DNA from: Symbiodinium natans
Lineage: Eukaryota > Sar > Dinophyceae > Suessiales > Symbiodiniaceae
Reading direction: 5' to 3'
NCBI GenBank assembly: GCA_905221605.1
Contig: CAJNDS010001846.1
Span: forward strand, 275,501 to 339,500
DNA length: 64,000 nt
Each line of letters begins with the position of its first letter. The first letter of the stretch is position 1. This document shows, in pieces, positions 54,160 to 64,000 of the stretch. The notes under the pieces are model-generated. The model did no database searches. It had not been told where the DNA came from and saw only the letters and a list, made by a program, of their open reading frames with translations. The translations under genes were made by a program, and so were the position numbers.

Positions 54160-55200
54160 TTGTTGCATGCAGGAGCTGGTTAAACTGGATGCCGCGATTC
54201 AGCTGCTCCACGCTGTAAGGCCATTGTAAGGCTCAGCCAATGCTGCCGAGCAATCTGTGAGTCTTGCATGAACCATGTCAAGCGATTAGTTATACGCAAG
54301 CCAGTCGACTGGTGTGTTGTCCGGAGCAAAGTCAAAAACACTTAAAGTGCAAGCTTCTGCAATTCTGCATCAGTGAACTGCCAGAAGTCGCACTTGCACT
54401 TCCTTCGAGGTTCCGTCCGCCAAGGGGATTCTTTTCCTTCAGCCGGCACTGGAACTCAGTGCCAGTCAACGTGGTGCTTCCTTTTACCTGGCCCTTTTCC
54501 ATTCCATAACATAGAATTAACATCATAGCGCTCAGCGTTACCTATCATTACCTGCTCGATGTCGCGCACTCACCGGTCTTTCTGCAGCATCACAACGGAC
54601 CACGCTTGCAGCAATCCGTTACATACTGGTCACTGCCTTGCTTCTCTACATGCTAATTACCACTAGTTTCCGTACAGCTTCGGAGTTGTGTTTCTCAAAT
54701 CTCCCATGCTTAAAGGTTATTTGCGTGCTTTGGTCATGTTCCAATGTTCGGGCTGTCCCCTCACAGGCCGCCATCTTGCAGGTATTGCTGGCGATAGGTC
54801 CTCCGACGAAATGATTTGCTGAGCATTTGCTTGATAGTGAAACTGATACTGAGCTCATGGATCTTTCACTGCGACAGCTGTAGTCAACGTTAGTGGGGAG
54901 GCACAGCTGTTCGCAACAGCCCCAGGTCCTGTGCAGATGAGTCGCATAGCAGATCAGAGTGCAGCCCAATAGCACCGAAGCCTACCAGCGCCAAGCGCTA
55001 AGGCACCAAATGTGAGCCCAGGCAGCCCAGAGTCACCCATGTGACGGGGAACCCTCCATCTCCAACGCTCAGGTGCTGACCACGGAAATCAGGGCGGCTC
55101 GCAAGGGGTACTTTTCTTTGACCGCCTGAAACCCGCAGGAGTTCTATCAATTCGATACATGTATATATATATATATATGGCACATACATGTATACATACA
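54160..55200. other. No gene seen; TA microsatellite at 55152-55205
   Basis: Mixed unique sequence with short frames on both strands. It ends in an ATGTATATATATATATATGG tract that lies just beyond the exon donor of the next entry. Confidence 0.45.
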
Positions 55201-55214
55201 TATACCAGCGCATT

Positions 55215-55441
55215 TCAAGCCTAGATTTCACCCCAAGCCTTGCCTTGCCAACGTGCTTGACGATGCTTCTCACGTCGTCCCCCACGCAGCTCTCCTTTCC
55301 GGGGCAGGCAAGATGCTGCACAACCATCCAGGACTCACCACGGGCTTGCAGGAAAGCTTGATCCTTGTAACCCGGAGGCACCGACATCCCGCCGATGCAG
55401 GGCCTTAGAGGCGACTGCCAGGTAACTGGAGACCGCACCAT
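55215..55441 (-). CDS. Possible exon, unknown
   Basis: Minus-strand frame from ATG at 55439-55441, with pieces SVPPGYKDQAFLQARGESWM and GDDVRSIVKHVGKARLGVKS. It ends at a GTATATG donor that leads into a TA-rich intron-like stretch. The next exon was not found. Confidence 0.4.
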
Positions 55442-56024
55442 CAACGAACAAAAAGGAGCGGCATACGGACATACAAGGGCCTTCGAAGACCTACCAGGCT
55501 CTACAAAGCCCTGGCCTCATCAGCTTGAAGGTGACCAAGCGCATCTGCTCTTCGTCACACTGGCCAGGCTGAGCTGCCTGCACTTTCTCCGAGTTCTCGC
55601 GTCGAACTCTCACTAGGACGCTTCTAATAGAAGTCACCACATCTCAAATTCATCTCGCTCTTGGGGACCCCGACGAAGTCTTGGGCTTGGCAGGGTGGAC
55701 AGGCCATCAAAGTCGGCCTCGGCTCACACTCCCGTTCACAAGACCTCGCCAGCTGTCCAGCAGCGTACTTAAGATCTAACTTACTGTTGGTTAGTAGGGC
55801 ATGGGGGGGGGGTGAGGTACCCTACACAATCCCTTAAAGGGTATATATATAGCTCCCTATAGCTCCCTCTTTCCCTGCGAAGCAACTCAGTTAGTTTACT
55901 CCAGAGGCCCTCGCCATTGCAGATCCAGCACTCCACAGACGGCCATCGGCTCAAAGGCGCCGATGGACCGTTCTGTCAGCCAAGCTCTGAAGCGGTGCAA
56001 GTGTCTGTAAGACAGGAGGGTTTG

Positions 56025-56260
56025 GGGAGGTTTAGGGTTTAGGGTTTAGGGTCTAAAGTTTAGGAAGTTTAGAGTCCTGAAAGCAGTCGTTTGAGATGCC
56101 CTGCAATTCCAATTCTCTGCAATGCTTCCCCGCCTGCGAGACGTAAATGCTCCAAGTGGACATTTCCTGGAAACACCGCGGCACGGCGAGCACTCAGAAT
56201 CTCAGGACGGCAAGGTGCTGACAGATCCTCCTAAACCCTAAACCCTAAACCCTAGATCCT
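56025..56260 (+). repeat. Two short telomere-like tracts in opposite orientations
   Basis: TTTAGGG repeats at 56030-56052 and CCCTAAA repeats at 56231-56253, about 180 bp apart and pointing towards each other, with no gene between. Confidence 0.8.
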
Positions 56261-56343
56261 GTTGCATCGGTCCGCGCCACCGGTGCAGGTATTCGCGCCG
56301 TTGTGTCGCAGCGAAGCAGGAGTGAAATGCCCGACAATGCCTG

Positions 56344-56575
56344 GTGGAGCTGCAGTCTGAGATGGGATTGCTTCTTTCGCGTCTGCGAAGACCCGAATGC
56401 TCTTCAATGCTCTTCAATGCGCTCCTGCCTCCGCTGGCATGGTTGCTGCATCAGGGCACAGCACAGCTGGCTTCGGCTGAAGCTGTGCGCTCAAATCCTG
56501 AAAAGGGCTGGAACATGCTGAAACCGGGAAGATCGTCCATGCTGGCTCGCGCTTCAAGCTGCAGATTCTGTAGAA
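56344..56575 (+). CDS. Possible plus-strand exon, unknown
   Basis: Plus-strand frame reading MELQSEMGLLLSRLRRPECS and LLPPLAWLLHQGTAQLASAE has a helical, protein-like character up to about 56575. After that it runs into CCTATACC and AAT repeats that are clearly not coding. No splice sites confirmed, and it opposes the prevailing strand. Confidence 0.25.
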
Positions 56576-56579
56576 CTAT

Positions 56580-56650
56580 ACCCCTCTCCTATACTCCCTC
56601 CTATGCCCCCCCTATACCGCGCCCCTCTATACCCCCCTATACCCCCGATA
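56580..56650 (+). repeat. CCCCTATA pyrimidine-rich repeat
   Basis: Irregular CCTATAC/CCCCTATA steps. Confidence 0.75.
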
Positions 56651-56789
56651 TGTTGCTTTGGGGAACCGTTGTGTCCAGGTGCCTTCTTCCAGGTGAAGCG
56701 CACTCCTCGAAGGGATCCCAGAGCCACTGCCTCGAACAGCCATCACCCTTTTTAGATAACGGAGTCCCGTGTACCTGTACCTATCATTC

Positions 56790-56872
56790 TACTACTAATA
56801 ATAAGAATCAGAATCAGAATAAGAATAGTAAGAATAATAATAATAACAATAATAATAATAATAATAGTAATC
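56790..56872 (+). repeat. AAT/AAG-type microsatellite
   Basis: AATAATAAGAATCAGAATCA grading into AATAATAATAATAATAGT. It gives the poly-Asn frame, an artefact. Confidence 0.9.
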
Positions 56873-57029
56873 AGCATGTGCCGGACCTCGACTCTGGCTA
56901 ACTCGATGCCCACAGCCACGACAGCTGGAGGAGGTGCTTCTGCCGTCAGGCTGGAAGCTGCGCCGCCTCCTACCTCCGAAGCGGGAGGAAGCTAAGCAAA
57001 GGACGCAAGAGAGACTCTTGAGACCCTTG

Positions 57030-57125
57030 GTAGGTTTAGGGTTTAGGGTTTAGGGTTTAGGGTTTAGGGTTTAGGGTTTAGGGTTTAGGGTTTAGGGTTT
57101 AGGGTTTAGAGTTTAGGTGTTAGGG
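57030..57125 (+). repeat. TTTAGGG array
   Basis: About 12 perfect TTTAGGG heptamers followed by two variants. Interstitial. Confidence 0.95.
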
Positions 57126-57268
57126 GGTTTGATCTCCACAAGATTCTGCGGCTGGGTTAACCCAGATAGCTTGGCGTGCCGACGCTGGATCCAGCGTGAT
57201 TCGCCGGATCGCAGTCCTCGAGATGCGGTATATTGGGCGCCCAAGAGGGCATTGCAGTTGAGAGCAAG

Positions 57269-57382
57269 ATGTGGGGGTTTACGATGTTAGGGGTACCTTA
57301 CCTTATTGGGGTCCTTATAAGAAGGGAATCCTAGTATTTGGGGTCTATTTTGGGGGTCCCCTAGGTTCGTAAACCCCCACAT
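57269..57382. mobile_element. Small inverted-repeat element, GGGGTTTAC family, copy 3
   Basis: The left arm is ATGTGGGGGTTTACGATGTT then AGGGG. The right arm, reverse-complemented, is ATGTGGGGGTTTACGAACCT then AGGGG. The first 16 b are identical. 114 bp, the best-preserved copy. A minus-strand protein-like frame (57600-57390) abuts it. Confidence 0.75.
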
Positions 57383-57389
57383 GGCACAG

Positions 57390-58790
57390 CTACAAGCAGC
57401 TCCTGTCTGGACACCTGCTCCCAAACATAGGCCATCCCCCCCGCATCGCCGGGCGGTGGTGCTGGTCTGTCGAAGTTTGCAGGAGATTGAAAGATTTTTC
57501 TCACATCCGCTCATTTCTTCCAGAGTCATAGCCTTATTTAGTAATTCGGCACTTTGTGCATCAATCTGCAGTGGATTGTGAAGACGCAAACTTAGCAGGT
57601 GTGCCTGAGCAGATTGATGTGGAACTTGCGGCCACCCACCAACAATGGCCCGGAAATGCCATTTGTGGCTGTCCGCCATTGCCTAAAACTTGTACAGAAG
57701 GACAAGCTTGTCAGCGCCATCGAAAAATGAGAAGCTCCTGGCTGAATGGCAGAAGTGGCATTGATGACCACCTTGGCAGTGTGGCTGGCACCGACATGCT
57801 TCAGTTTAGTTCAAGGCCCGCACTGCACGCGGTGAAAGGACCTGCCACTCAGGTCACGTGAATGCATGAACTGGCAGACACGTGCAGTCCCTGCCTTCGC
57901 AGCTGCTGCAAAGTCACGCGTTTGCAACACTGGCTTGGGATCGCAGCTTGTTGCCCCCTCTGCACTCGCAGTACCTGCATCTCCAGTCAACGCCTCAAAG
58001 TGTATGCGAAGTGCTTGCAGAATGGCCTTGACCGCAGAGGCGGCAATCCGTAGCTGCCCACGTGTCGGTGAACTTGCCTGCGCATCTTAGTCAAGGGTAG
58101 TTGCTGCACTGGCGACACTCTCTTTTCAACTGTGGAGTGTCAGTGTGTCACCTGGGCCACATGCGACGCAGCGAGTGCTTGAGGCAGCCTGCCAATGCAT
58201 GCATCCTGTGACCGTGCCGAGATATCTTACAGTTGCAGCCATTTTGATCATAATCGTACTTGTCCAGTACTTCTCCAGCATGGAAAGAGTGCTGCTACTT
58301 GCCAACTGCAAAGGTGGCCTTGCTGAGAAAGTGGCCGGGAGTACAGCTGCGGCAGCTGGTACCTGCCACCTGCACCAACCATCACCACGGTCTTTGTCTG
58401 ACTGCGTGCGCAATGTTGCGAATCAAATCTTCGCGGTATGTATACATGTACTTCCACGGAGCTGATCTCTCACGCCTCATGCCCTGCTGGACAAGGGGCA
58501 CATCGGGAGGCGCCTGGGCTTCCACTCTGACTTGTTTGTGTAGCGCTTGGATCCCAGTACGGCGCAAGTTGAGTCAGCGAAGTGGAGAGTGCCACATCGC
58601 ACATCTTAAACTAATCACAGATTCGCACATGGGCTGGTCAATCTGCCTGCATCAGCTGCCCCTTGCACGGCCACTCGAACCAGCCGCACGCGATCCAAAG
58701 CCTGGGCAACTCGAGCTGCGGGCAAGGAGAGACGAGAGACAGAGAGAAGAGACGGATAGAAAGATAGAGCGGATGCAGGCACAGGAGGGG
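57390..58790. other. Unresolved, possible exons on either strand
   Basis: Protein-like segments occur on the minus strand at 57600-57400 (QIDAQSAELLNKAMTLEEMS) and on the plus strand at 57560-57700. They overlap, and splice support is lacking, so none is called. Confidence 0.35.
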
Positions 58791-58796
58791 TGGGGA

Positions 58797-58822
58797 GGGG
58801 GGGGGGGGGGGGGGGGGGGGGG
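58797..58822 (+). repeat. Poly-G run, 26 bases
   Basis: Follows GGGGTGGGGAGGGG-type sequence and is followed by CGCCCCCC. Confidence 0.9.
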
Positions 58823-59499
58823 CGCCCCCCGCCCCCGCCCTGCCACCATTGCTGTTGCTTTTGGGTTGATGGTGGAGGTGGGTTCTGGTGTTGCAGCGTT
58901 GTTCAGCGGAGAAAAGGGCAGCTCCAAGTCTCCTTGCCGCTCGAAGCGGATCAGCGTGCCGTCGCTGCGCGCATTCTCAGGTAGTTTGGAAGCACCCTTG
59001 GCGAGAGACCGCCTACGTAATTGAGCGTAGATCAGAAGCTACGCCAGCTACGAAGCTCAAACAGTGCAAGAAGACGACGACGTCTCATCGCAAGTGTTTC
59101 CTGTGTTTCTCGCAGGAGCACGGTCCCAGGCCGAAAAACGAAGACAGTCCTCGAGTGCCAAGCCTAAGCAAGAGCCACGAAAACCCAATGGGCGCCCTGC
59201 GCCTGCAACTCAACCAGACTTGCATCGGAAACGACTTCAATGCAACTCAACCAGACTTACATCGGAAACGACTTCAATCCGTAATGTTCGAATTTCGTAA
59301 ACGTGCCTTGGCAACCCGCGCAAACGAATCACCCACAACGACTCCGCAACAGTTTCGCACCATAGCAAGCAACGGATAAAGAGAAGGAACTGCGCGGTCT
59401 AGTGCTGGCCAGCATGAAGAAATCGGTGCAATGCATACATGAGTGAGTGGACACACCTCACCCTGCCCTGCAGGAAAAGGTCGAATCGACAAGTCACAT

Positions 59500-59580
59500 A
59501 TACATAACTACTATATATATATAAGCATAACTACTATATGTATGTATAAACATAACTACTATATATATTTATATACATCT
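59500..59580 (+). repeat. CATAACTACTATAT minisatellite
   Basis: Three copies of ATAACTACTATAT separated by TA-rich sequence. Confidence 0.85.
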
Positions 59581-59706
59581 TATAGGGTATCCCAGGGTTC
59601 CCGACTTGCGCCAGCAAGGAGTGACTACCTCGACACGCGAAGCTGCGAAGCACTTGGGCCAGTCTCTTCTTCTTCCGCATGCTTGCACACCTGGTGCTAG
59701 ACTGCT

Positions 59707-59735
59707 AGCCCTAAACCCTAAACCCTAAACCCTCA
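59707..59735 (+). repeat. CCCTAAA telomere-like tract
   Basis: Four CCCTAAA/CCCTCAA units. Confidence 0.85.
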
Positions 59736-59739
59736 ACCG

Positions 59740-61700
59740 GCTTCAGAAAAAGGCACCATCTGGGGATTGGGCAACTCCAAGTGAGGCGGTGTCGCCCTGG
59801 CCACAGCGGGGCGGACACCTGCGCAGATCCACAAAGCAAAGCGTGACGATGGCTCCTGTTGTAGGGAGCACTTAAACCCGAAGTAGCTCCTATGTAATCC
59901 TTATTTGGAGGGGGTCTGAGTTTTGGGTTTTTTTTTGGATTTTGGGGGGCTTTCTGCAATGAGAGTGTCGAGTTCGGGGCTTTGAGGTACCAGGCTCGGT
60001 CTCAAGCTTAACTTAAATATCCTAAGCCTTTACTCAAATCAACTCAAAACTCTGCACAAGGCTTAACGATGTTTAACGGTTTTGGAAGGGCCAGGTGAGC
60101 TAGACGGTATAGCTCGGGGCTTCAGGGTTTGGAATCTGAGGTTTACGGTTTAAGGCATTGGGAGTTGTGGTTTAAATTCTAGGAATTGGGGTCTAGGTCG
60201 TCGTGCGGGAGCTTTGACAGAGGCCTGTTGATCCTGTTGTAGATAGACGAGCCTTGGCATCTTCCTACAGACATGACTCTTGGTCCCTTTCTGTTGTTCT
60301 TCGCTGGCCGCCGCTCTTAGATGGGGAGGGGGGCCTTGGGGAAGGCCTTGGGGGGGGGGGGGGGGGAAGGGTTGCAAATAGGCAGCCCCGGCAAAATCTG
60401 TGCCGAGGTTCGTGACCGGCAGACCTTGAAAACCTGCAAACCTCGTCTCATCTTTTTGGAGGGCGAATCCTGCAAAGCCGTCCCAGCCTGAAGGTGGGTC
60501 ACACGCTGCTCAGCCACTTGGGTCCTTGTTTTGAAATGTGCCGCATGATCCGTGGCTCGTCGCTGTGGGCCTAAGGGCCTGGGCTCCGAGCACCTGCATT
60601 CCAAGTAAGTTGGAGCCAGCCACGCCATCCACCAAGAACAGCAGATCCGAGCCCCACCTCCGGAGCTGCACTAGATTCGCTTCATACTCGTTTCAGTCTC
60701 CAGAGGTGCCAGTGACCTAAGAGAGCTCCTGAGAACCTCACATGTCAGCTTTCGGCAGCTCCATGGTGAAGTTCACGCGGCCAGGCCTTGGCTTGGGCAC
60801 TTACATGGAGGGGGGGAAAAAAGTGCTAAGGATGTGTTAAAGATGTGAGAGTATAGAAGTTACGAAGGCATGATGCGATGCTGCGAGTTGCATGGAGCTG
60901 CGCGATGGTGTTTTTGTTCATCTTCGTCTGGGGCTGCCACGACATCGTTACGTGCACGTCGAGGTGAAGGCGCGCTTCGAGCTTGTCCGTGATATGGACT
61001 GAGCAAAGGCTACACATGACTGCCACTGACCAGCTACTGTATATGTTAAGTTTGCTGTTTGGGCCGTGCTTTCTTGTTCACCATGGAGGCCTACGACCTC
61101 TTGGAGGCCGTTTTGCCTTCCTTGTTTCTACAACTGGTTCACATCTTTCAACCCCCAAGAAGCCCAGAGGTGCGAAGCGCCAGATGCAACAAAGAAGCGA
61201 CAAAGCTCAGATTCCAGAAGCCTCGACAGCTGTTTGTGGATGCGAAACGATTTTGCTGCTCGTAGGAACAGATGAAATTGTCAGAGAATTCTCAGCTAAA
61301 TGAAGCATGCAAATGCAAATCTGCGGTTTCTTCGAATCAGATCTCATGATCTCTCATGCATGATTCTTCGTGACAACAAGGTTGAACGCCCACTATTGCC
61401 AGCTTTGTTGCTCGGCTGACGTGCCAGGAGTACCCGAGATAGCCCAACGACAGCTTGGATGGATGCAGCGAGGCGGAAACGGTCCGAGCGATTCGACCGT
61501 GCAGAAGCCGCAGTCACAACCCTAAAATGTCCTCAGGAAATGGGCCGGCTGGTAAAAAGGGGGCCTGCGAAGCCCATGTGCGTGTCCTCTGCTAAACGGT
61601 TACCAGCACACGTGGCTGACTGCCCCCATGGCAATGCTTCTATACAACGTCAGCTATTTGACGTTTGCACGCTGCGCGTACCTTTGACAGAACCCGAGGT
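59740..61700. other. No confident gene
   Basis: It contains a G-run at 60350-60366 and some GGGTTT-derived sequence. Protein-like pieces occur at 61026-60890 (minus) and 61080-61260 (plus, MEAYDLLEAVLPSLFLQLVH) without splice support. Confidence 0.4.
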
Positions 61701-61703
61701 TTT

Positions 61704-62105
61704 TCAATTGCTGTGTGCATGTAGGATATACATGGATAATGATGGATAATCTGCAGAAGTGTGTTGTTCATTTCTGATTATTTCTGATACACTTCTTTCA
61801 TGCAAACGGTGCAAAAGCCATCTCTTCATGGACACTGCAAATACATCGTGCAGACTACATAGACTTCGAATCAAATTGAGCGCAGCACGGCTACCAACTC
61901 CCAATGTCATGTGGAGGACGCCGTTGTTCAACGCCCAGCCACCCGGGACGTCAGCCTTCGGAACTCGCAACACGACGTCGCTGAACAAACGGCCCTGCAA
62001 CATCTTGCAGCATACAGGCACTACACAGCCAATTTCATTGAGATACGGACAAAGCCCGTCTCCTCTCCATGAGGTCCGATGACCTGGCTGCGATCGCTCT
62101 GTCAC
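61704..62105 (-). CDS. Possible exon, unknown
   Basis: Minus-strand frame with protein-like core (GLCPYLNEIGCVVPVCCKML, later SLCSLHDVFAVSMKRWLLHR). A short RLFSDVVLRV segment resembles the start of BTB-type domains, but that is too short to call. Start and splice sites unclear. Confidence 0.3.
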   Translation of the reverse strand: MTERSQPGHRTSWRGDGLCPYLNEIGCVVPVCCKMLQGRLFSDVVLRVPKADVPGGWALNNGVLHMTLGVGSRAALNLIRSLCSLHDVFAVSMKRWLLHRLHERSVSEIIRNEQHTSADYPSLSMYILHAHSN

Positions 62106-62128
62106 AGCATGTCACAGCTCACATTTCA

Positions 62129-62845
62129 CTACTCCTGCTCCCCAAAGCCACTTTCGCAGCGGCTGCGCCTCCTGAGAGAGGTTCTTTGGCCAGTCCGCCC
62201 AGCGACTGAGAACGAGTTCGGTGACCTTTGTGGAACCGACCGGACACCGTTCACAGGAAAACTGCAGCTCCCTTGAGAACTCGGAAACGCTCTTTTTGCT
62301 CCATCAAAACGATCGATGTTTTGGGCAGGTTCATCAGACATGGCTCGCAACTGGCGAAAGTGCGGATCTGTGCAAGTAACTAAGCAGCCAAGCAGCGCCG
62401 CGATTTCTCGCAGAAAGCCTTTTTTGCACGTGCCTCCTAAAAAAAAGCGTTGCGTCTTAACAATGCCAGGATCTGCAGTGCTCAACAGGTCTACGGCGAG
62501 ACTCTGAGGTACCAGGACGCATTGTGATTTGTTTTGCACGTCGGAGAGGCAGAAGCATCGAGCCATGTTGATAAAGTTGGATGCATTTGCGGCGTGCAAA
62601 ATACCAGGAATCTTGGAGTCGTGGATGCGCAGTCGCGTGTGTTTCGCACTCCTAGTAAAAGACCTCTCATGGGCTAGAAACCTAGAGAGGCTCCCCGTTT
62701 CGACCTCCTTTTTTGGGACTCCCGTTGCACCCGCCGTTACGGGCACTGCACGGACCCCCCCACAGCCTTCCAGAACCTGTCCTCTGGATCCCGTATGGCC
62801 CAATGATGAAGCCCTAGACCCGCTAAGCTCCTTCATGCGATTCAT
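62129..62845 (-). CDS. Single-exon candidate gene, 238 aa, unknown
   Basis: Uninterrupted frame from ATG at 62843-62845 (MNRMKELSGSRASSLGHTGS). The middle part (ARCFCLSDVQNKSQCVLVPQ, GIVKTQRFFLGGTCKKGFLR) has natural composition and six cysteines; the ends are Arg/Ser-rich. No domain recognised. It lies just upstream of the candidate at 61704-62105 on the same strand and could be spliced to it. Confidence 0.4.
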   Translation of the reverse strand: MNRMKELSGSRASSLGHTGSRGQVLEGCGGVRAVPVTAGATGVPKKEVETGSLSRFLAHERSFTRSAKHTRLRIHDSKIPGILHAANASNFINMARCFCLSDVQNKSQCVLVPQSLAVDLLSTADPGIVKTQRFFLGGTCKKGFLREIAALLGCLVTCTDPHFRQLRAMSDEPAQNIDRFDGAKRAFPSSQGSCSFPVNGVRSVPQRSPNSFSVAGRTGQRTSLRRRSRCESGFGEQE

Positions 62846-63242
62846 GCCCACGAGCCTGATCCCATGCGGTGCTTCTGGGCCACAAGGCTCAGCGAAGGCT
62901 CAGTGCCGAGCTGCATGGTGACCAGCGGGGCAAGAGGTTGTGTTTGGCCTCTCCGAAGGCCCAAAGAGGTGGCATAATTGGACACAAATTAGAGCCAGCA
63001 GGGTCGCGCCAGATTCTTGCATTTGTGCTGAGTCTTGAGTGCCGCGCACACAATCGGCATTTTCAGGTCGCCATGTATTCGGCTCGCAGGGGGCACAGGC
63101 CTGTCAGAAACAAAAGCATAATTACTCTACACCACAGATCCACGGCCAAGCTCAATGCTGAACCCGATATCTTCGCAGTGCAACAGTCACCGAAGCCTGT
63201 TCCCCAGCAGATCCCTGAAGCAGAGCTGCCGCCGACGAGTCG

Positions 63243-63986
63243 TTAACCTCGGACGGTGCAAGTACTTGTCTCTGCTGCGGGGTGACTAGGGGATTGATGA
63301 GCAACAGAAGTCTTAGACACGTGGCATGGCAGTGTGCACATAAGGTTGATGTGAAATCTAAAGCTTTGCGAGGGCCGCGCATCGCAAATCACTGGAGGGA
63401 TCCAGCTCCTGGCAGCTGCAGTAAGGCTGCAGTCACAGCAAGTCAGCACAGCGTCACCATCTGCAAGTCGCAGTCGGTGCCTCACTTGGTGCTGCTTTCC
63501 GGCCCGACAAGGTGAAAGAGAGACCTGCCACCAAGTCGGGCACCATTGCTGTTGCTCTGCTGCTGCGCATGGAAACAACGCAAACAACCTGCCTTGACAT
63601 CCTTGTTTGTGCACTTCGGGATCGTGACGCAGGATGCTGCAGATATGCTGCCAGGTACCGACCACTTGCCGGTGGGACACGGCCTCCAGAGTAGCCCCCG
63701 GCAACCCCCAATGAAAGTTCTGCAAACAAGCTCTGCGAGCTCTTTTCAAATTGGGCGCTCTGGCTTGCACTTTGCCAAGTTGGCAGATCCGCCTGCGGAA
63801 AGGTACCTGCAACCACATCTCGGAACATAACGGCAATCCCAAACCGTCCCAAACTCGTGGCACTCCAGTGACCAGGCTACAGTGCTCCCTCGGCTGGGCA
63901 GCCGGAACAGACAACGTCAGGAGAGGGCACTGGTTCCGCAGACATGCCTCTGTCGAATCATGAGTGGCTTGAGTTGCATGTATCAA
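63243..63986 (-). CDS. Possible coding region, frame ambiguous
   Basis: Two minus-strand frames are open across this interval (247 codons from about 63986, and 63852-63454). The second looks more protein-like (GTFPQADLPTWQSASQSAQF). An intron changing frame is likely if this is a gene. The right edge of the window may cut it. Confidence 0.25.
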   Translation of the reverse strand: MIHATQATHDSTEACLRNQCPLLTLSVPAAQPREHCSLVTGVPRVWDGLGLPLCSEMWLQVPFRRRICQLGKVQARAPNLKRARRACLQNFHWGLPGATLEAVSHRQVVGTWQHICSILRHDPEVHKQGCQGRLFALFPCAAAEQQQWCPTWWQVSLSPCRAGKQHQVRHRLRLADGDAVLTCCDCSLTAAARSWIPPVICDARPSQSFRFHINLMCTLPCHVSKTSVAHQSPSHPAAETSTCTVRG

Positions 63987-64000
63987 TCACATGAGGAGAC

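Overview
This is eukaryotic nuclear DNA, probably from a protist or alga. The evidence is long arrays of the TTTAGGG-type telomeric heptamer, protein-coding exons separated by very short GT-AG introns (41-77 bp in the best models), and abundant small inverted-repeat elements, satellites and homopolymer runs. No rRNA, tRNA, CRISPR or bacterial operon was seen. Nearly every gene I can support lies on the minus strand, which recalls the one-directional gene arrays of dinoflagellates. The tiny canonical introns also allow a cryptophyte or another alga. I cannot name the organism.

Layout. 1-7836 is repeat-only, subtelomere-like DNA: telomere arrays in both orientations, foldback elements, a GGGAC minisatellite, a duplicated 0.4 kb segment and a hairpin-bearing tandem array. 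A 100-N scaffold gap (7837-7936) separates it from an AT-rich insert of unknown origin (7937 to about 8720). From about 9694 to 22624 a 4.1-4.5 kb unit occurs three times. Each copy carries a gene for an alanine/acidic-rich polytopic membrane protein. Copies 1 and 2 are intact; copy 3 has a 49-bp deletion at its 5' side and a 7-bp frameshift near its 3' end. The spacers contain a fragment of the neighbouring gene (22655-23212), which shows how the array formed.

23.6-36 kb is gene-bearing and all minus-strand: a basic/coiled-coil gene, a five-exon gene of about 152 aa (26697-27382), a 1.06 kb inverted-repeat element inserted in telomere-like repeats (27708-28769), an intronless CDP-alcohol phosphotransferase (29944-31176, the only gene with a clear enzymatic identity), a six-exon gene ending inside a telomere-like repeat (31586 to about 33770), and an EF-hand-like/RS-rich gene (about 33955-34919). 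38.4-41.04 kb is a satellite of about 300-bp units. 41-51 kb holds several more spliced minus-strand genes of unknown function. 52-60 kb is mostly repeats and small inverted-repeat elements. 61-64 kb has two or three further minus-strand candidates.

The genes do not form an evident pathway. The most notable biology is the recent amplification of the membrane-protein gene and the rich set of non-autonomous elements. Splice models were read by eye from GT/AG sites and phase agreement; no homology search or transcript data were available.
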